Assembly (NCBI GenBank): GCA_964566875.1
Contig: CAZMJM010000009.1
Span: 1 to 20,952, forward strand
Source of the DNA: CAZEQH01 sp964566875
Lineage (GTDB): Bacteria > Patescibacteriota > Minisyncoccia > Minisyncoccales > JANBVM01
Direction: 5' to 3'
Length of the DNA stretch: 20,952 bases
The position numbers were made by a program, and so were the translations under genes. The notes below the pieces were generated by a model. It had not been told where the DNA came from, made no database searches, and saw nothing but the letters and a program-made list of their open reading frames with translations. Within the stretch, counting starts at the first letter, position 1. Every line of letters begins with the position of its first letter. Shown one piece after another: positions 16,407 through 20,952 of the stretch.

Positions 16407-19400
16407 ATGCCGGAAAAGACGACCATCTATGACATCATTCCTCCGGAAGGGATAAGGGTGGTTTCCGAGCAAATTCTGGGCATAAAAAAATATTCCACCA
16501 ATAGGGCTAGGGTGCTGGCTTTAGGGTGGCGCCTTCTCCTGGGTCTTTTCTTAATCGTCTGTTTATCTACGGGTTTTGCGCCTATTAGAATCTTGAAGAG
16601 CTCTATCATATCGGCTATCTATGGAGGTGAAATTAAGACGGTTAATTTTTATTCCCATTCCTTCCAGCAGGAAGGTTCTCTCTCAGAGAACGTAATTTTT
16701 ATTAGTCCTCAAAACATTCTTGGGGCTCCTGAGATACCGGCAGGTGCCGATCCCGCTGTTTTTTCTGAGTTGAATTCAACGGTTTATCGGGGAGGGGTAT
16801 CGACTTTAATATATGGGGATTTTACAACCGAGGAAAAGGTTGTAAATGATACAAAGCAAAGCCCTGTACCGGATGGTACGGGGGATGTAGACGATGACGA
16901 GACGGCAACCACGTCGCTCGCGAGTAACGTGGTAACGAGCACTATTTCTTCCATAGAGCTTGAGACAACCTCCACAGAACAAACCGCGACAAGTACGGAG
17001 CAAGGATGTTCTGCAGACGACGTAAGCGTTTCAAAGGGCGAGAAGGATGTAAATGTTGTAAATGATACGGCGGGCGAGGTAGAAGAAGAACAACAACAAG
17101 ACCAGTCGACCACTTTCCCATTAAAGGAGAAAGAAGAAGAGGAAACAGTGGATTCTGGACCGTTAGGTAGTATAAAATCTTTCTTTGATATGAGAGCCGA
17201 AGCCCAGTCCGGCGTGAAGGCTTTCAAGTCAGCCATCATTAAGTTTTCCCTGTCGGTTAAGGAAGGATCGCTGCCGGAGGATACCGGGAATAATAAGCAA
17301 GCCGGGAGCGGCATCGGTTCCTCCACTACGGATGTTGAGGACGCCACCGGGACGGAGCCCCTTACTTTCTGGGAAAGGATTAGAAAGTGGTTTGATGCCT
17401 CCCAAGCCTTGGCCGAGGAGGAAACTGTAAACAGCACGGATAATCCGGCAACGGGCAGTGAGGAACCGACGGCTGGCGAAGATGCCAATCCGCCGTCTGA
17501 AGTAAAAGGGCCGGTTATTGACTGGGGACAGAAAGAGCTTATAGAAGAACCGGAAGCTGTCATACCTCCTGCCGGAGGGAATGTCAATGACTCAAACGAT
17601 GTAGAAATTCTAGAAGATAATCCGCCTGCAGCTCAAGTTGCGACGAGTGATGATATCGTAACCACCACAGAAGAAATTACAGAGGAATTGGCAACTTCTT
17701 CGATAGACTCAGGACAAGGCGCTTCGTCCGTGAACGACGTGACAACGACTACTTCAAATTTAGCGGCCACTACCTCAGATATGACTACCATGACTGAGGG
17801 AACTGCTACTGCTACCACATCATCATTAACTGTTGCTGCAACTACTACTACGCTCGATAATACCTCCTCCTCCGTTGAAAGCACTGAAACTAACGAGGAT
17901 GATTTTTCAGAAAAACCTACAATAACCGTTTGGTATTCCTTTGACGGTGAACTCTGGGCAAAATTGGGAACCATACCCGATTACTCTAGGCAAAACCTTT
18001 CCGCCGGAGAGTATCTTGCATTTGAAGCCCCGTTCATAAAGAGTTGGGGGGACATTAAAAATTTAAAATTTAAACTTGAAGGAACAGCTTCCCGAGACGG
18101 CAAAACTTCCGTCTTGGTAGATAGCGTCTGGGTAGAGGCCCAATATATTGAAAGACAGGAAGAAGAAACTGAAGAAGAGGGAATATTGGAGCTTATTTCC
18201 AGTAAAAAGTATTTTCAGCAGAAGGAGAGTCCAACGTTCAGGTTTCGTTATCTGCGGCAGAAAAGCATCGTCAAGAAGATGGGGGAATTTCTCTTGCAGA
18301 ATTCTACGGACGAATACCGGGATTTGGAAATTCAGGCTTTCATATCAAACACAAAAATCTTCCCTCAAATTACTTACGACAAAGACGGAGAATTCATTGT
18401 CAGTTTCCCAAAACTTCCCCTTGATCTGAGGCCAGGCCGCCACGAGCTTGTTGTCGAGATAAAGGACGGCGATGCCACCCTGGTCCAATCGCAGGATTTC
18501 TGGTGGGGAGTGTTGGCGGTGAATGTCAACAAATCATTATATCTGCCGGGCGAAGAGGCCTACCTGCAGATGGCGGCGCTGGATGATGCGGGGCATACCG
18601 TCTGCGATGCTGACCTGCAGCTGACCGTAAGGAACAGGGGTTCCGGAGAAACAGCGGTTTTTTCCACGGCAGAAGGAACCATCAAGCACAATGATTCCTG
18701 CGGGCCGGACAACGTTACTCATCTGCCGGATTATTATGTTTATTACGTGATTGCAGGAGCCGGCACGTATGACCTGGAACTTGTTAACCTTGATAACGGC
18801 TATAAGGTATCAGACTCCTTTGAAGTGAGGATGTCGCTACCCTTTGACGTTGAGAGGGTAGGTCCAACCAGAATATATCCACAGGCCGACTATGAGATGC
18901 GAATTAAGGTTGCCGCCAACCAGGATTTTACGGGAGAGGTGGTGGAGAAGGTACCTTACAGCTTCCAAATCCTAAATTCTAAACCCGAAAACCTAAATAA
19001 ATTCAAAATACAAAGTTCAAACGAACAAAACGAGAAGAATATTGTATGGGAAATAATCCTAAAGGAAGGAGAGACTTATGAGTTAATGTATTCTTTTGAT
19101 GCCCCCGATGTTTCACCCTATTTGTATTTACTGGGTCCCCTAACAATAAACGCGGATGGAATGCAGGGATCTGCGCAGACCAACACAGATATCAGCGTCA
19201 ATCCGCCTGCAAATCCGCGTGGTTCCGCTTCTACTAATAGCGAAGTGTTCCGCGAAACTAGGTCGTGGCAGATAGCGGCTGACTCTCCTGACCTGGCAAC
19301 CATCAGGCCCAATGGAGATAATGGTGCTAACTGGAATGCCTCGGGAACTTCGGATAATTCCTGTGGCGGGGGAACCCACTGCGACTATGTTGACGAAGCA

Positions 19401-20952
19401 GTGACGGAGCCCACTCCGGGTGATGGTCTCTATGTCTACACCAATATCGACAATGCCACGGAAACCTTTACCTTCGGGACGGTCAGCGGGGCTGCCACCA
19501 CTACGGACCTTGACGTATATCTCTATGCCTACTCTGCCAGCGCCTCAGAAAAAGACATCAGTGTCACCGTCAGGTGGGATGGTGCCGACCAGCTTAATCA
19601 GACAGTCACTCCGGGTAATGGAATATTTGCCTGGGCAAGCACAACTTTTTCAGGGCTTTCTCTCAGCCAATCACAGATCGATAGCTTAGAACTAAAGCTG
19701 AGCGGTAATAGAAAAAGCGGAGTTCCCGACAGCGGCGATATAAGGGTAGATACTCTGTATATGGTGGCCGATTATCAACCCGAGCCTTCGGGTGTTACCA
19801 TATCGGGTACCGTTTTTAGCGATGAGGGGCAGACGGATATCGGTGCCGGGAAAACCGTGCGTCTCAAGGTGGACGGTGCAGGGAATTATTCCGATATTAC
19901 CGACAGTAACGGCGATTATTCCATCCCCTATGTTGATGCCACTACCTCAGGCAGGATATTGACGGTTTTTCTTGATGAGGGAACGGAAAAAGCCGTAACC
20001 GTCACTCATTCTTCAGGCAGCGCTATCACCGACCTGGACCTGTATAAAAACAGGGTAATCGTCAGACACGAGGACGTCAACCCTCTCACCATCGCCGACA
20101 TGGCAGCTTATGATAATGCGGACGATGCCGACATCGGTTTTTCAGCCACTACTACGGGCGGTGCATCTACCAGCACAACCGTATTTGCCGGGAATTCTTT
20201 ATATATCTGGGGCAATACATTATTTGAACCGGGAGGAGAAGTGATTATTGCGGGCAATGCTTCCTCTTCTCCGGACGGAGATGTCCGGTTGGCTTCGGGC
20301 TCTACTTTCACCGCCGGAGGAGACATAACCCTGGCCGGCAGCTGGCTTGCCAGTTCCAGCACCTCCTTTTTACCAGCCGGTTTTAATGTAACCTTCGATG
20401 CCACTACCTCCGGCAATAGAATATATGCACCGAGCCAATTTTATAATCTTATTTTTAACGGAACGGGAGGGGAGTGGGAGGTGATGACCCAGGCTACTGC
20501 TGCGGGTGATTTAACGATGACATCGGGAATCTTATCAGGGGCTAATGATCTGGCGGTATTGGGAGGGGATGTGACAGGTAACGGCAGCCTGGATTGGTCG
20601 GGCGGTAATTTCCAAATGGAAGGGACGGGCAACTTCGGAGGGGATTCCGCCTGGAGTTTTTATAACCTGACCTTCGGAGATGCTTCTACCAGTGCCACCT
20701 CTTCTAAAACTGGTACGGGCAATATTGAAGTCAAAAACTCCTTGGTTATTGAAAATAGCCATATATTGGAAGCCGGTTCTGAGATATGGACGCTTTCCAG
20801 CTCCAGCATACCCTTTGTCGTCAACGGAGGTTTTGACGCTCAGAATTCTATCTTCAAGTACACGGGGACTTCCGCCACCAACATCGCCCCCGAGACCTAC
20901 TACCGCCTGGAACTGGTTCCCGGTTCGGGCTCTGCGACCTACACCATCCAGT
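16407..20952 (+). CDS. Giant membrane-anchored surface protein, 3'-truncated by the window
   Basis: The frame is open from the ATG at 16407 to the window edge (1,515 codons, no stop). Residues 1-37 are cytoplasmic and about 38-60 form a TM helix or signal anchor. About 62-130 is a small folded region. About 132-505 is a long acidic Thr/Ser/Glu-rich stalk holding two amphipathic islands (near residues 255-290 and 315-335). About 507-700 is a beta-domain (VWYSFDGELWAKLG). About 705-930 resembles macroglobulin-type domains (SLYLPGEEAYLQMAALD). About 954-1128 is a jelly-roll-like domain. About 1130-1240 is a carboxypeptidase-regulatory-like domain (VTISGTVFSDEG then DSNGDYSIPYV). From about 1260 come beta-repeats (LYIWGNTLFEPGG, FYNLIFNGTGG) homologous to those at the left edge of the window. 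Likely role: a long surface fibre or adhesin tethered by its N-terminus. No catalytic motif is seen. Confidence 0.85.
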   Translation, partial: MPEKTTIYDIIPPEGIRVVSEQILGIKKYSTNRARVLALGWRLLLGLFLIVCLSTGFAPIRILKSSIISAIYGGEIKTVNFYSHSFQQEGSLSENVIFISPQNILGAPEIPAGADPAVFSELNSTVYRGGVSTLIYGDFTTEEKVVNDTKQSPVPDGTGDVDDDETATTSLASNVVTSTISSIELETTSTEQTATSTEQGCSADDVSVSKGEKDVNVVNDTAGEVEEEQQQDQSTTFPLKEKEEEETVDSGPLGSIKSFFDMRAEAQSGVKAFKSAIIKFSLSVKEGSLPEDTGNNKQAGSGIGSSTTDVEDATGTEPLTFWERIRKWFDASQALAEEETVNSTDNPATGSEEPTAGEDANPPSEVKGPVIDWGQKELIEEPEAVIPPAGGNVNDSNDVEILEDNPPAAQVATSDDIVTTTEEITEELATSSIDSGQGASSVNDVTTTTSNLAATTSDMTTMTEGTATATTSSLTVAATTTTLDNTSSSVESTETNEDDFSEKPTITVWYSFDGELWAKLGTIPDYSRQNLSAGEYLAFEAPFIKSWGDIKNLKFKLEGTASRDGKTSVLVDSVWVEAQYIERQEEETEEEGILELISSKKYFQQKESPTFRFRYLRQKSIVKKMGEFLLQNSTDEYRDLEIQAFISNTKIFPQITYDKDGEFIVSFPKLPLDLRPGRHELVVEIKDGDATLVQSQDFWWGVLAVNVNKSLYLPGEEAYLQMAALDDAGHTVCDADLQLTVRNRGSGETAVFSTAEGTIKHNDSCGPDNVTHLPDYYVYYVIAGAGTYDLELVNLDNGYKVSDSFEVRMSLPFDVERVGPTRIYPQADYEMRIKVAANQDFTGEVVEKVPYSFQILNSKPENLNKFKIQSSNEQNEKNIVWEIILKEGETYELMYSFDAPDVSPYLYLLGPLTINADGMQGSAQTNTDISVNPPANPRGSASTNSEVFRETRSWQIAADSPDLATIRPNGDNGANWNASGTSDNSCGGGTHCDYVDEAVTEPTPGDGLYVYTNIDNATETFTFGTVSGAATTTDLDVYLYAYSASASEKDISVTVRWDGADQLNQTVTPGNGIFAWASTTFSGLSLSQSQIDSLELKLSGNRKSGVPDSGDIRVDTLYMVADYQPEPSGVTISGTVFSDEGQTDIGAGKTVRLKVDGAGNYSDITDSNGDYSIPYVDATTSGRILTVFLDEGTEKAVTVTHSSGSAITDLDLYKNRVIVRHEDVNPLTIADMAAYDNADDADIGFSATTTGGASTSTTVFAGNSLYIWGNTLFEPGGEVIIAGNASSSPDGDVRLASGSTFTAGGDITLAGSWLASSSTSFLPAGFNVTFDATTSGNRIYAPSQFYNLIFNGTGGEWEVMTQATAAGDLTMTSGILSGANDLAVLGGDVTGNGSLDWSGGNFQMEGTGNFGGDSAWSFYNLTFGDASTSATSSKTGTGNIEVKNSLVIENSHILEAGSEIWTLSSSSIPFVVNGGFDAQNSIFKYTGTSATNIAPETYYRLELVPGSGSATYTIQ
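18965..19035 (+). repeat. AT-rich AAATTC/AAA-type repeat inserted in frame
   Basis: The stretch is a degenerate series of CAAAT, CTAAATTCTAAA, CTAAATAAATTCAAAATA and CAAAGTTCAAA words, about 30% GC against roughly 50% in the flanks. It resembles the oligo-repeat elements often seen between genes in Patescibacteria (from memory, not searched). Here it reads through in frame as an Asn/Lys/Gln-rich segment (FQILNSKPENLNKFKIQSS). Confidence 0.55.

Noticed and set aside
16784..17587. 267-codon open frame on the minus strand
   Set aside because: It lies fully opposite the Thr/Glu-rich stalk of the giant + strand gene. Its Ser/Val-rich translation is the complement of that biased composition, with no domain, signal peptide or start context.
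18148..18429. 93-codon + strand open frame inside the right-hand giant gene
   Set aside because: It is out of frame with an uninterrupted frame running from 16407 to the window edge. Its Lys/Arg-rich translation shows no recognisable fold.

Overview
The window is about 50% GC and essentially all coding on the + strand. It looks like a cell-surface locus of a Candidate Phyla Radiation bacterium (Patescibacteria, probably Parcubacteria-like). This is inferred from several habits of that group: giant Ser/Thr/Gly-rich beta-repeat surface proteins with a DUF2341 module, cohesin proteins with a C-terminal membrane anchor, a dockerin with two canonical calcium loops, a small helix-turn-helix protein with its own membrane segment, and starts that mostly lack a Shine-Dalgarno sequence. 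TGA is used as a normal stop (at 11752-11754) and no reading frame needs TGA as a sense codon, so code 25 lineages (Gracilibacteria, Absconditabacteria) are unlikely. I see no tRNA, rRNA, CRISPR array, transposase or phage gene.

Layout. (1) 1-4709: 3' part of a giant secreted protein made of beta-repeats, DUF2341, a nidogen-like domain and a Cys-containing C-terminal module ending in Trp. (2) 4768-8773: a tight three-gene unit, namely a four-FN3 secreted protein, a MacB/LolD-type ABC ATPase with an unusual duplicated C-terminal extension, and a MacB/FtsX-type permease. (3) 8963-15727: five surface genes, namely a secreted protein sharing the C-terminal module of gene 1, a membrane-anchored protein resembling WxL-interacting (DUF916-type) proteins, a DUF4215/Ig/dockerin protein, and two membrane-anchored cohesin proteins. 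A good intrinsic terminator closes this block at 15751-15779. (4) 15801-15955: a promoter with a perfect DnaA-box-like sequence, a tandem 25-bp repeat, and a terminator-like hairpin ending 8 bases before the next start codon. (5) 15956-20952: a membrane HTH protein, then a second giant surface protein that runs off the window. Its last visible domains are paralogous to the first visible domains of the gene at the left edge.

Working model (inference). The locus builds and anchors an external protein layer. The dockerin protein can dock onto the two membrane cohesin proteins, the secreted protein at 8963 may be held by the DUF916-like anchor beside it, and the FN3/ABC unit may handle export or envelope signalling. 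The membrane HTH protein and its structured leader are the obvious candidates for regulating the second giant protein. The items most likely to be new are the 15858-15947 leader, the cohesin/dockerin plus WxL-like anchoring pair in one locus, the duplicated ABC extension, and an in-frame AT-rich repeat at 18965-19035.
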